Shown here: in pieces, positions 23,875 to 35,894 of the stretch
How the letters are laid out: every line of letters begins with the position of its first letter
Position numbering within the stretch: position 1 is the stretch's first letter
NCBI RefSeq assembly: GCF_000818175.1
Contig: NZ_JTIY01000002.1
Coordinates: 973,596-1,028,817 of the forward strand
DNA length: 55,222 nucleotides
Origin: Streptomyces sp. AcH 505
Lineage (GTDB): Bacteria > Actinomycetota > Actinomycetes > Streptomycetales > Streptomycetaceae
Reading direction: 5' to 3'
Program-made: the position numbers and the translations under genes
The notes under the pieces: model-generated
What the model saw: only the letters and a program-made list of their open reading frames with translations
The model's database searches: none
What the model was told of the DNA's origin: nothing

Positions 23875-25171
23875 CGACGAACGCGTCCCTCGGATGCTGC
23901 ACAGAGGCCAGCGAGACGAGGTCCCGTCCGAATAGGGCGGCGGTGAGCCAGACGGCGAGCACCCGGATCTTCCGCTCCCACGAGGGCACCGCCAGCAGGT
24001 GGTAGCCCCGGTGCATCAGCCACGCGGGGAACCCCTTGATGACGATTTTCCGGTACTGGAAGATTCCCCGGCCGAGGCCCAGTGTGGCCACCACCCCGAG
24101 ACTGCTGTGCCGGTAGGGGCGGGTCTTTCCGCCGCGGAGGTCCGCCGTGATGTTCTTCGCCAGCAGCTTGCCCTGCCGTACCGCGTGCTGCGCGTTGGGC
24201 ACGGTGTGCGCCCCCGCGACGGGCGAGGCCAGGTCGGGTACGGCGGAGTCGTCCCCGGCCGCCCACACGTCCGGCACCGGAAGAGCGTCCGTACCCACCC
24301 GGAGGTCCGCCCGGACCACGAGCAGCCCACGTTCGTCGACCGGAAGGTCGGTGTGCCGGTGCGTGACGGGGTTCGAGGCGTTGCCGGCGGCCCACACGAT
24401 CAGTGCCGAGTCGAACTCCTCACCCGTGGACAGGACGACGTGGCCGTCCTCGGCCGAGACGAGCTGGGTGTTGAGGTGCACGTGTGCACCACGGCGTGCC
24501 AAGGACCGCACCACCCAGGCCCCCGGCTTGTCGGTCACCTCGGGCAGAATCCGGTCCCGCGCCTCCACCAGGTGGAACGACAGGTCGTCGAAGGTCAGTT
24601 CCGGATAGGACGTGAGCATCGCCGTTGCCAGGGAGAGCAGTTCGCCGAAACCCTCGACACCGGAGAACCCGCCGCCCACGATGGTGACCGTGAGGAGCCT
24701 TCGCCGCTGCGGACCGGGCGGCAACGACGCGGCCTGGTCGAAGGCCGTCAGCAGGCGATCCCTGATGGCCACCGCCTCTTCGACGTGCTTCATGCCTGTT
24801 GCGTGCTCGGCGAGCCCCGGAATCGGGAAGGTGCGGGTCACCGCGCCGGCGGTGACCACCAGGGTGTCGTAGCGGAGTTCGTAAGCCGCTCCGCCCACCG
24901 GCTGGACAGTGAGCGACCGGTCCGCATGACGGATCTCGGACACGGTCCCCGCGATGATCCGGGTGGAGCGCAGATGCCGGCGCATCGACACAGCGGCATG
25001 GCGGGCCTCGACCGATCCGGCCATCACCTCCGGCAGGAAGGGCTGGTAGGTCATGTACGGACGCGGGTCGACGATCGTGACCCTCGCTTCGTCCGCCGAC
25101 AACGACTTCTCCAGTCCCCAGGCGGTGTAGAAGCCCGCGTAGCCGCCGCCAACTATGAGGATCTCGCGCAT
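23852..25171 (-). CDS. ndh: type II NADH dehydrogenase (NDH-2)
   Basis: A 439-residue single-subunit flavoprotein that oxidises NADH and reduces menaquinone without pumping protons, bound at the inner face of the membrane. The FAD Rossmann motif is EILIVGGGYAGFYTAWGLEKS and the NADH motif is VTIVGGGFSGVEGFGELL. VWAAGNASNP, DVWAAGDDSAVPD and a C-terminal amphipathic region (GIFQYRKIVIKGFPAWLMHRGYHLLAVP) follow the NDH-2 pattern and would anchor the protein. The ATG at 25171 has AGGAG upstream; a longer reading to 25273 is rejected. It lies 55 bases after the DUF427 gene, probably in one transcript. Other menaquinone reductases (carotenoid or sulfide type) are less likely. Confidence 0.88.
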   Translation of the reverse strand: MREILIVGGGYAGFYTAWGLEKSLSADEARVTIVDPRPYMTYQPFLPEVMAGSVEARHAAVSMRRHLRSTRIIAGTVSEIRHADRSLTVQPVGGAAYELRYDTLVVTAGAVTRTFPIPGLAEHATGMKHVEEAVAIRDRLLTAFDQAASLPPGPQRRRLLTVTIVGGGFSGVEGFGELLSLATAMLTSYPELTFDDLSFHLVEARDRILPEVTDKPGAWVVRSLARRGAHVHLNTQLVSAEDGHVVLSTGEEFDSALIVWAAGNASNPVTHRHTDLPVDERGLLVVRADLRVGTDALPVPDVWAAGDDSAVPDLASPVAGAHTVPNAQHAVRQGKLLAKNITADLRGGKTRPYRHSSLGVVATLGLGRGIFQYRKIVIKGFPAWLMHRGYHLLAVPSWERKIRVLAVWLTAALFGRDLVSLASVQHPRDAFVVSTAARP

Positions 25172-25226
25172 GGTTCTCCTGGTGGTGAATCTCAATGTCT
25201 GCAACGCCGATGCCAGTAAGGCGCGT

Positions 25227-26003
25227 TCACTTGGCCGCGCCGGATGTCCGCGGCAGCAGCGTCCCGTCGACATACAGGTCGACGCGTTCGTTGTAGAACG
25301 TCACCATGCCCGCGACACCGGTGGCCTGGTTCGTGGGGTAGTCGTACGCCCAGGCGATGTCCTCGTGAGTGGCACCGTCGTTCACGAACGACCAGTAGCT
25401 GCTCGTCATCCCCTTGTACGCGCAGCCCGTCACCGTGTCGGAAAGGCGCAGCTTCGACAGGTCGACGTACCCGCGGTCGAGGTAGTACCGGGTCGGCAGG
25501 CCGGTCTCGTACAGCTTCACGCAGTGCGGCGCGTCGGCGAGCACGACCCCGTCGATCTCCACGCGGACGCTGCTGGAGGAACGCCTGGTGTCGATACGGG
25601 AGTAGGGGCTCCTCGGATGGACGAAGACCGGCTCGTCCTCCTCGAACCACGAGTCGAGCGCGTCCCACTCGAAGCGCACGGTGCCGCGCAGCGGCTCAGG
25701 CGCGTCGTCCGCCCAGACCCACGCGGCACCCGCACGCACCTCGGACCCGACACGCAGGCCGTGCCGCCGCGCGGAGGCGACGCCACGGTCCTCGGTGTGC
25801 CCCTCGTCGACGAGCACTCCTTCGGCCATGTCCTCGACGGGGATGCTCCACTGGGGATAGGCGCGCCACTCCCACACGTACAGGGCGCGCCGGGTGTCGA
25901 AGGCGACCCGGCCGCCGATCGTCCCCCGGATACGCCGGGGCACCGGTTCGACGTGCCCGACCGGGGCGATCAGGCTCGGACGCAGCACACTTTCTTCCGT
26001 CAT
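25227..26003 (-). CDS. DUF427-domain protein with two repeats
   Basis: A 258-residue soluble protein with two DUF427-type halves. The first is about 30-110 (IGGRVAFDTRRALYVWEWRAYPQWSIPVED); the second is about 145-250 (VRVEIDGVVLADAPHCVKLYETGLPTRYYLDRGYVDL ... CAYKGMTSSYWSFVNDG ... DIAWAYDYP). DUF427 is a small beta-rich fold widespread in actinobacteria, with no agreed function. The ATG at 26003 follows AGGAG. It lies 46 bases after the cupin gene and 55 before the NDH-2 gene, which suggests an operon. Nothing unusual is seen in its sequence. Confidence 0.8.
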   Translation of the reverse strand: MTEESVLRPSLIAPVGHVEPVPRRIRGTIGGRVAFDTRRALYVWEWRAYPQWSIPVEDMAEGVLVDEGHTEDRGVASARRHGLRVGSEVRAGAAWVWADDAPEPLRGTVRFEWDALDSWFEEDEPVFVHPRSPYSRIDTRRSSSSVRVEIDGVVLADAPHCVKLYETGLPTRYYLDRGYVDLSKLRLSDTVTGCAYKGMTSSYWSFVNDGATHEDIAWAYDYPTNQATGVAGMVTFYNERVDLYVDGTLLPRTSGAAK

Positions 26004-26049
26004 CGGTGGCTCCTTGGCTCAGTCGTCGGTTCTCCCGCCGGGACCGTGG

Positions 26050-26532
26050 TCACTCCACGAAGTAGGAGTCGTGCTTCACGAAGAACTCGGCCCGCTCCTG
26101 GTCGGTGGCGTCGGCCAGCTGCGCGAGACCTTCGAAGTACTCCTCGCGGGGCGCGCCCGGTGTGAAGAGCAGCAGCATCTCGGTCAGCGAGTCGGAGTCG
26201 TTGCGGAACGCGTGCAGCCCACCCTGCGGGACGTGCAGGAAGTCGCCCTTCTTCCCCTCGATCCACTGCGTGCCGTCGTAGAGCCGGAGGGTGCCGTCGA
26301 GAACGTAGAACGATTCCGAGATGGTCTTGTGGTAGTGGGTTTTCGGACCGCCCGACCGCGCACCCATCACCACGCGGTAGAGCCCGAACTCACCTCGGGT
26401 GGTGGCTGTGGTCGCCAGGTAGTAGTAGCCGCCCTCCTCGGCCGTGCCGAGGTCCGGCGGTGTGTCCGCGGAGCGGAACTTGGCGCTGACTTCTCCGCCG
26501 TCGCCGTAGTACACCTGCTTCGGATATGACAT
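26050..26532 (-). CDS. cupin-fold protein
   Basis: A 160-residue cupin. Motif 1 is KTHYHKTISESFYVLDGTLRLYDGTQWIEG, where the His pair and Glu are kept. Motif 2 is GDFLHVPQGGLHAFRNDSD. The N terminus begins MSYPKQVYYGDGG, and the C-terminal helix (DATDQERAEFFVKHDSYFV) is typical of actinobacterial cupins near dioxygenases. ATG 26532 is preferred over 26541 because an AAGGG site lies at fitting distance. It is first in a likely operon with DUF427 and NDH-2. A metal-dependent oxidative or isomerase role is plausible but not shown. Confidence 0.78.
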   Translation of the reverse strand: MSYPKQVYYGDGGEVSAKFRSADTPPDLGTAEEGGYYYLATTATTRGEFGLYRVVMGARSGGPKTHYHKTISESFYVLDGTLRLYDGTQWIEGKKGDFLHVPQGGLHAFRNDSDSLTEMLLLFTPGAPREEYFEGLAQLADATDQERAEFFVKHDSYFVE

Positions 26533-26613
26533 GAGTACCACCCTTGCCCGTGTCGGTCTGTCTTCTCTTCTTCACAGGTAAGACCAGGCACGCCCCTCAT
26601 CTGTGACGCGCCG

Positions 26614-26648
26614 CGCGTCCCGGCCGGCACACCACCGGCCGGGACGCG
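26614..26648 (-). terminator. terminator hairpin after the VOC gene
   Basis: CGCGTCCCGGCCGG (26614-26627) pairs with CCGGCCGGGACGCG (26635-26648): a 14-bp stem and 7-base loop just downstream of the VOC stop (26672, minus strand). It separates the VOC gene from the cupin-DUF427-ndh transcript. Confidence 0.82.
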
Positions 26649-26671
26649 GCTCACCCCCCGCCGGGGGTCAG

Positions 26672-27124
26672 TCAGGAACCGGCCGGGGGGTCGGCCAGCT
26701 GGCCGTGGAGGAGGCCGGTGGACTGGCCCACCTCGATGAGGTAACCGTCCGGGTCACGGAGGTAGCAGCGCAGCTCGGCGACGCGGTCGAGCGGCTCCGT
26801 GAGGAAGTGGGCGCCCTTGGCGACGGCCTCGGCGTAGAAGGAGGCGATGTCGGCGACGCGCACGTTGAGGAAGCTCGACACCCGTTGTGTGTCCTGCGGC
26901 GCCTCCAGTGTGACGTCGGGCTTGTCGGGTGTGGGGCCACCGCCCGGGTTCATGATGATCCAGCTGTTGGCGACCTTCACCATCGCCGGGTTCTCGTCCA
27001 TCACGACCTCGCCGCCGAAGATGTCGGCGTAGAAGCGCCGTGACGTCTCCACGTCGCGAACGGTCAGGAAGTGAGTGATCAGCAGGCCCTGTTCAGGGGC
27101 GGGCAGGTTACTGTGTGTCGTCAT
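26672..27124 (-). CDS. VOC-family (glyoxalase/bleomycin resistance fold) protein
   Basis: A 150-residue protein with paired beta-alpha-beta-beta-beta units. It begins LITHFLTVRDVETSRRFYADIFGGEVVMDENPAMVKVANSWIIMN and ends AELRCYLRDPDGYLIEVGQSTG. Metal-site residues are plausible at the first His (LLITHFLT) and the C-terminal Glu (LIEVGQ). VOC members include glyoxalases, extradiol dioxygenases and drug-binding resistance proteins; this sequence does not distinguish them. A terminator follows it. The remnant at 23197-23310 belongs to the same superfamily. Confidence 0.85.
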   Translation of the reverse strand: MTTHSNLPAPEQGLLITHFLTVRDVETSRRFYADIFGGEVVMDENPAMVKVANSWIIMNPGGGPTPDKPDVTLEAPQDTQRVSSFLNVRVADIASFYAEAVAKGAHFLTEPLDRVAELRCYLRDPDGYLIEVGQSTGLLHGQLADPPAGS

Positions 27125-27262
27125 AGTGCGTCATCCTCGCTCGTCCGGATCCTCCGCCCGTGATGACCGGGCAGGTGCCGCTCGTGTGACACACGACCGG
27201 GGGACGGCTGACGCGCCAACTGGGCCCTCGCAACCCCGTCGGCGCGTCCACCACATGGCCCC

Positions 27263-27496
27263 TCAGGCGCCCGTCCCCCCGACCTTCGCCGTCCGCACCA
27301 GGGTCGTGGTCCTGCAGGAGATGCGCATGGCGCGGCCGCGCGGCAGGATCCGGGGCGTGATGTTGCCGAACAGATAGCCCTCGGGGGGCGGACAGGACAG
27401 CAGTAGGGCGGGGGAGTTGACCTCCTGGAGGCGGCGCAGCAGGGCTTCCTGGAGACCGCGTCCGGCGCCGGATGCCGAACGGGCCACGACCAGCCG
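27263..27496 (-). pseudogene. C-terminal remnant, FtsK/SpoIIIE-like (tentative)
   Basis: The last 77 residues of this frame (RLVVARSASGAGRGLQEALL, then SPALLLSCPPPEGYLFGNI and RTTTLVRTAKVGG) have a protein-like pattern unlike the surrounding readings. They recall the extreme C terminus of actinobacterial FtsK/SpoIIIE ATPases. Upstream in this frame the sequence is low-complexity shadow coding, with no ATPase motifs and no start. It is therefore read as a leftover gene end. The family assignment is from memory and weak. Confidence 0.3.
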
Positions 27497-27836
27497 GCTC
27501 CGGCAGCTCGGAGCCGGCCAGCAGGCGGGGGCAGCAGCCGTACCTCGGGCGCGCGGGCACGCGGTTCTTCCGAGGCCGCTGCGTCGCCGCGGGGGCGGCG
27601 GCCCTGGTGCGCTCGTACCACCCGGACCTGACCGCCCGCCGAGACCGCGCGGCGGCTGACGACGTCCGCCGCGCCGACCGGGAACGCGCCCCGGCTCGAC
27701 CCGTACGCTGCCGTCGCCATGGTCCCGCCCGTCCAGGAGAGCGTGCCCGACTCCGCGCTGCCCGTGCCTGTGCCCGTCGAGTTCGCTCGCGGCGGCGAAG
27801 GCGTACGCGGGGGAGTCGGGCCGCCTCACCCAGGGG
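27497..27836. other. intergenic or decayed DNA downstream of the GH2 gene
   Basis: About 340 bases between the tentative FtsK-like remnant and the GH2 stop codon. Long open readings exist because GC is very high, but none has a start with a ribosome-binding site or a recognisable motif. I see no intact gene and no strong hairpin. Confidence 0.4.
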
Positions 27837-31900
<4,064 letters not shown>

Positions 31901-31952
31901 TTGGTTCAGGGGGTTCTGGAGCTTCGGTCGGCTTGCTATAACTGGCGGACGT

Positions 31953-31964
31953 TGAAACGTTCCA
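31953..31964. promoter_or_regulatory. LacI-family operator-like site TGAAACGTTCCA
   Basis: It differs at one position from the symmetric TGAAACGTTTCA that many LacI/GalR regulators prefer. It lies between a TATAAC -10-like element (31937-31942) and the GH78 start, and between the two divergent glycosidase genes. Repression of one or both in the absence of the sugar is inferred. Confidence 0.5.
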
Positions 31965-32014
31965 TCCATCGCCGTGGCGGAGCTGCGGGCGATGCCTCGC
32001 GAAGGGCCCGCATC

Positions 32015-34726
32015 GTGCTCCGACCCAGCACACCGTCCCTCACCGCCGCCGTGGCCGCCCCCCTCTGTGCGATCGCGCTGCTCGCCTCGGCACTCTTCAC
32101 CGGAGCGTCCCCCGCCTCGGCGCACACAGGGCTGCGCGTCACCGGAGTCTCCGCCGACGGCAGGACGCGCCCCCTCGGCGTCGAGGCAGCGCATCCGAGA
32201 CTCGGCTGGCAGCTGGGCTCGGACGGACGCGACACGGAACAGAGCGCCTACCAGGTCCGCGTGGCGTCATCCGCGGAAAAACTGGACCATGGCGCCGCGA
32301 ACGTCTGGGACAGCGGACGGCAACCGTCAGCCGAATCCGTCGGCGTGCCCTACGGCGGTCGATCGCTCGCGCCCGGCAAGCGCTACTACTGGCAGGTCCG
32401 CGTCTGGGACACGCGCGGCAACTCCTCGGCCTGGAGCGCTCCTTCGTACTGGGAGACGGCCCTCGCCTCGGCCGCCGACTGGCGCGGAGCCCAGTGGATC
32501 GGCGCGTCCGACCCGGACGCCGGCGCTCCGCTGCTGCGTAAGGACTTCACCCTGGGAAAGCCGGTGGCGCAGGCTCGCGCCTACGTCTCGGGTCTGGGTA
32601 TCGACGAACTGCACCTGAACGGCGCCAAGGTGGGCGACCACGTCCTCGCCCCGGGCGCCACGCCCTACGACCGCCGGGTGCTGTACGACACCTATGACGT
32701 CACCAAGGCGCTGCACCGGGGCGACAACACCGTGGGGCTGTGGCTCGGCCACGGCTACGGAGAGGGCTACAACCCCTACGGCTTCCGCTGGTTGGGCCCG
32801 CGGCAAGCCATCATGATGCTGGACATCACGTACACCGACGGCACGCACGCCACGGTCACCACCGATCCGTCCTGGCGGTGGTCGGACGGGCCGATCACCG
32901 CGGACGACCTGTACGACGGCGAGTCCTACGACGCACGCGAGGAGCAACCCGGCTGGGACAAGCCGGACTTCGACGACCACGCCTGGAAGGGCGCGGCGGC
33001 GGCCGACGCCCCCAAGGGGGACCTGCACGCCAACACCATGCCGCCGGTCCGGGTGACGGACACCCTCGCACCGGTCAAGGTCACCCAGCCCCAGCCCGGC
33101 ACCTACCTCTACGACTTCGGCCAGAACATCGCCGGCTGGGCCCGGGTAGGCGCCCATGGCACGGCCGGCACGCGCATCACGATGCGCACCGCCGAGGAGC
33201 TCAAGGACGACGGCACGCTGGACACGGCCACCAACCGCGACGCCGCGGCCACCGACACGTTCACGCTGGCAGGCAGCGCGGGGCGCGAGACGTACGAACC
33301 CCGCTTCACCTACCACGGCTTCCGCTACCTGGAGGTCACCGGATACCCGGGCACCCCGCGCGCCGACGACATTCGGGCCCGCGTCGTGCACGCGGATGTC
33401 GAGTCCACCGGATCGTTCGACTCCTCCAGCGATCTGCTCAACAGCATCTGGCGCAACAACCGCTGGAGCATTCTGAACAACTCGATGAGCACACCCACGG
33501 ACACCCCGGTACGGGACGAACGCACCCCTCCCGCGATGGACGTACAGGCCTACCGGGACGCGTCCACCCGGGAGTTCGGCATGGACGCCTTCTACGCCAA
33601 CTACCTCAAGGACATGCCACCGGGAACCGCGCTGCCGTCCGACGACGTCAAGTCGCAGTACCCCGACATGGCGGGCGGCCAGGTCTCCCTCGCCTGGACG
33701 CTGTACGAGGACTACGGCGACCGCGACGCCCTGGAGAGCGCGTACCCGGACATGAAGCGGTTCGTGGACCGCAACGCCGCCGAAGCCCCCGGACTGATCT
33801 GGCCCGAGGACAAGGGCTTCGGGGACTGGTGCCCGCCCGACCACAGGCCGGAAGCCAACGACGGCATGGGCGGACCCGACGCGGGCGAGTGCTTCAGCGA
33901 GGTGTCCCTCGTCAACACCGCACTCTCCTACGACCAGGCCCGCGCCACCGCGCAGGCGGCCGACGCCCTCGGCTTCGCGACGGACGCCCGGCACTTCACC
34001 TCCCTGGCCGCCGACATCAAGGACGCGTTCAACACCCACTTCCTGAACGCCGCCGGCGACACCTACGGCAGCGGGCGCCAGGTGACGAGCATCCTGCCGC
34101 TGGCTCTCGGTCTCGTGCCGGAGGACCGCGTACGGGCGGTCGGCGACCAGCTCGTACGCACCGTCGTCGACCACGACGACAGCCACCTGGACACCGGCAT
34201 CTTCGGCACGCGCTACCTGGTCGACGCGCTGGCCCGTATCGACCGTGCCGACCTCGCGATGACGATGCTGAACCAGCGGACCTACCCCGGCTTCGGCTTC
34301 GAACTCTCCCACGGCGCCACCACGAGCTGGGAGCAGTGGCTGTACAGCTCGTCGATGGAGACGCACGACCACGCCATGTTCGCGGGCATCAACTCCTCCC
34401 TCTACACCGTGCTCGCGGGAATCCGCCCCACCGGTCCGGGATACCGCGACATCACCGTCGCACCGGTCGTGCCCGCCGGCCTCGACCATGTCTCGGTCAC
34501 GCAGGACACCGTGCGGGGCCGGGTCGCCAGCACCTGGCGCAGGACGGGAACCGGGCTGCGGCTGACGGTCGTTGTCCCCGCCAACAGCCGCGCGGTGGTC
34601 CGGGTCCCGCTTCTCGCCGAGGGGGACCAGGTCCGAACACCGGCCGGAGCCCGGCGGGTCCACAGCACGGAGCGGTCCGTCTCCTTCCAAGTGGACTCCG
34701 GCAGCTGGACGTTCACGGCGGGCTGA
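32015..34726 (+). CDS. secreted GH78 alpha-L-rhamnosidase
   Basis: A 903-residue exported enzyme that removes terminal alpha-L-rhamnose from plant polysaccharides and glycosides. A Sec signal (SLTAAVAAPLCAIALLASALFTGASPASA) is followed by a fibronectin-like N-terminal domain (LGWQLGSDGRDTEQSAYQVRV). Next come the rhamnosidase beta domains (ARAYVSGLGIDELHLNGAKVGD, YDTYDVTKALHRGDN). The (alpha/alpha)6 barrel carries the conserved acidic motif TPTDTPVRDERTPPAMDVQ, GLIWPEDKGFGDWCPPD, and DTGIFGTRYLVDAL ... SHGATTSWEQWL. The GTG at 32015 has GAAGGG eight bases upstream and opens directly on the signal; a TTG at 31901 would translate the promoter. It is divergent from the GH2 gene, with a LacI-like operator between. 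Confidence 0.92.
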   Translation: MLRPSTPSLTAAVAAPLCAIALLASALFTGASPASAHTGLRVTGVSADGRTRPLGVEAAHPRLGWQLGSDGRDTEQSAYQVRVASSAEKLDHGAANVWDSGRQPSAESVGVPYGGRSLAPGKRYYWQVRVWDTRGNSSAWSAPSYWETALASAADWRGAQWIGASDPDAGAPLLRKDFTLGKPVAQARAYVSGLGIDELHLNGAKVGDHVLAPGATPYDRRVLYDTYDVTKALHRGDNTVGLWLGHGYGEGYNPYGFRWLGPRQAIMMLDITYTDGTHATVTTDPSWRWSDGPITADDLYDGESYDAREEQPGWDKPDFDDHAWKGAAAADAPKGDLHANTMPPVRVTDTLAPVKVTQPQPGTYLYDFGQNIAGWARVGAHGTAGTRITMRTAEELKDDGTLDTATNRDAAATDTFTLAGSAGRETYEPRFTYHGFRYLEVTGYPGTPRADDIRARVVHADVESTGSFDSSSDLLNSIWRNNRWSILNNSMSTPTDTPVRDERTPPAMDVQAYRDASTREFGMDAFYANYLKDMPPGTALPSDDVKSQYPDMAGGQVSLAWTLYEDYGDRDALESAYPDMKRFVDRNAAEAPGLIWPEDKGFGDWCPPDHRPEANDGMGGPDAGECFSEVSLVNTALSYDQARATAQAADALGFATDARHFTSLAADIKDAFNTHFLNAAGDTYGSGRQVTSILPLALGLVPEDRVRAVGDQLVRTVVDHDDSHLDTGIFGTRYLVDALARIDRADLAMTMLNQRTYPGFGFELSHGATTSWEQWLYSSSMETHDHAMFAGINSSLYTVLAGIRPTGPGYRDITVAPVVPAGLDHVSVTQDTVRGRVASTWRRTGTGLRLTVVVPANSRAVVRVPLLAEGDQVRTPAGARRVHSTERSVSFQVDSGSWTFTAG

Positions 34727-34875
34727 GGAAGGGCGGAGGATCACCGGCACCTCATGCGCCGACCCGGGGGCGCAGTCCTCAGGCCGATTTGTCCCAAGGT
34801 CCACTGAACCGTCCAAGTTCTGGTTCCGTTGTGCTTCTTGCAAGTAAGCCTCGTGTTCCGCGAAAGGACCGCAAG

Positions 34876-35874
34876 ATGCAAGAAGGCACAGGATCGGGCA
34901 GTGACGACTCCACCAGTTCCGTCGACAGCTACCTTGGCATCCAAGGTCTGAGGGACTTCATGGAGCAGAACCAGGAAACCCGACGGGACATCCAAACCCT
35001 CGACACCCTGGAGAGCCGCGCTCCCACCCGTGATCCGCGTCCGGACACCGCTCTGAGGTGGGTCGACCTGCGGGGGGAGGGAAGCTATCACGCGGCCACC
35101 CAGGGGGAGGATGGTAACTGGGCCGTGGAAACATGGAAGCAAGGCACGCAGTGGGTGCAGGAGAACCAACAAGGAATCAAGGACTTCGCCGAGATCGTCG
35201 GTCCGCACATCGTCCAGGGGACGGGCAGGCTGGCTCAGCGGAACTATCCCGTCCTGGGGGCGGTGCTCACCACCGCCGGCGTGACGCTGGAAGCGGGTGC
35301 GGCAGTCAGGCGCATGGTGCGGTACGGAGGGTCGGCGGTGCAGTCCGGCAGTGCGGCAGACTGGTTGAGGACCGTCGCGGCGGGTATCCAGACCGGCACG
35401 GCGGTCGGTGCCGGCCTCAGCTACCTCCCCAACACCGAGGCGAACCAGGCTCTGCTGTACCAGGGGTTGCACAACGTCGGCACAGCCACCGGTGCGCTTG
35501 CGACGGGTGCCACGACGACGCAGCGGCAGGCCGAAGAGTCGAGCCTCCCCTTCAGCACACCACTGACCACGATGCCCGCCAGCAGCACGCTGCCCGCTCC
35601 TACCGGCCACAACACGTACGGGCAGCAGCAAGACGCAGCACCGAACTTCTCGTACCCGACGCCGCAGGCCTACCCCGTCAACCCCGCCAACGTCGTCTAC
35701 AGCAACACGCACAGCAACCAGGGAGGCGGCAACCAGGACTCCGGTCACGGCGATTCGCATGCGGAGTCCAGCGGGACCTCGTACGACAACAGTGGAGGGG
35801 TCACGCGTAGGGGCGGATACGGGAACTCCGGTCCGGTCCAACGCGGCCGCGGCGGTCCCGCCGCCGGCCGCTGA
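34876..35874 (+). CDS. unknown protein with disordered ends and a hydrophobic core
   Basis: A 332-residue protein that I do not recognise. Residues 1-60 are acidic and polar (SGSDDSTSSVDSY, then NQETRRDIQTLDTLESR). Residues 83-110 are Trp/Gln-rich (WAVETWKQGTQWVQENQQG). Residues about 118-215 are Ala/Gly/Thr-rich with mildly hydrophobic helices (PVLGAVLTTAGVTLEAGAAV and TAVGAGL) and could be membrane-associated or helical bundle. The last 110 are disordered, rich in Asn/Gln/Ser/Gly/Tyr (YGQQQ, VVYSNTHSNQGGGNQ) and end in an Arg/Gly-rich segment. No signal peptide. GAAAGGA lies before ATG 34876. The base composition and Asn/Gln use differ from neighbouring enzymes. It ends at a large hairpin. 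Confidence 0.7.
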   Translation: MQEGTGSGSDDSTSSVDSYLGIQGLRDFMEQNQETRRDIQTLDTLESRAPTRDPRPDTALRWVDLRGEGSYHAATQGEDGNWAVETWKQGTQWVQENQQGIKDFAEIVGPHIVQGTGRLAQRNYPVLGAVLTTAGVTLEAGAAVRRMVRYGGSAVQSGSAADWLRTVAAGIQTGTAVGAGLSYLPNTEANQALLYQGLHNVGTATGALATGATTTQRQAEESSLPFSTPLTTMPASSTLPAPTGHNTYGQQQDAAPNFSYPTPQAYPVNPANVVYSNTHSNQGGGNQDSGHGDSHAESSGTSYDNSGGVTRRGGYGNSGPVQRGRGGPAAGR

Positions 35875-35894
35875 TCCGGCCGGCAGAGCCACCG

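Noticed and set aside
32740..35874. A plus-strand reading of about 1044 codons running through the GH78 gene into the unknown protein
   Set aside because: The upstream part is the wrong frame of GH78; the real gene starts at ATG 34876 with its own ribosome-binding site.
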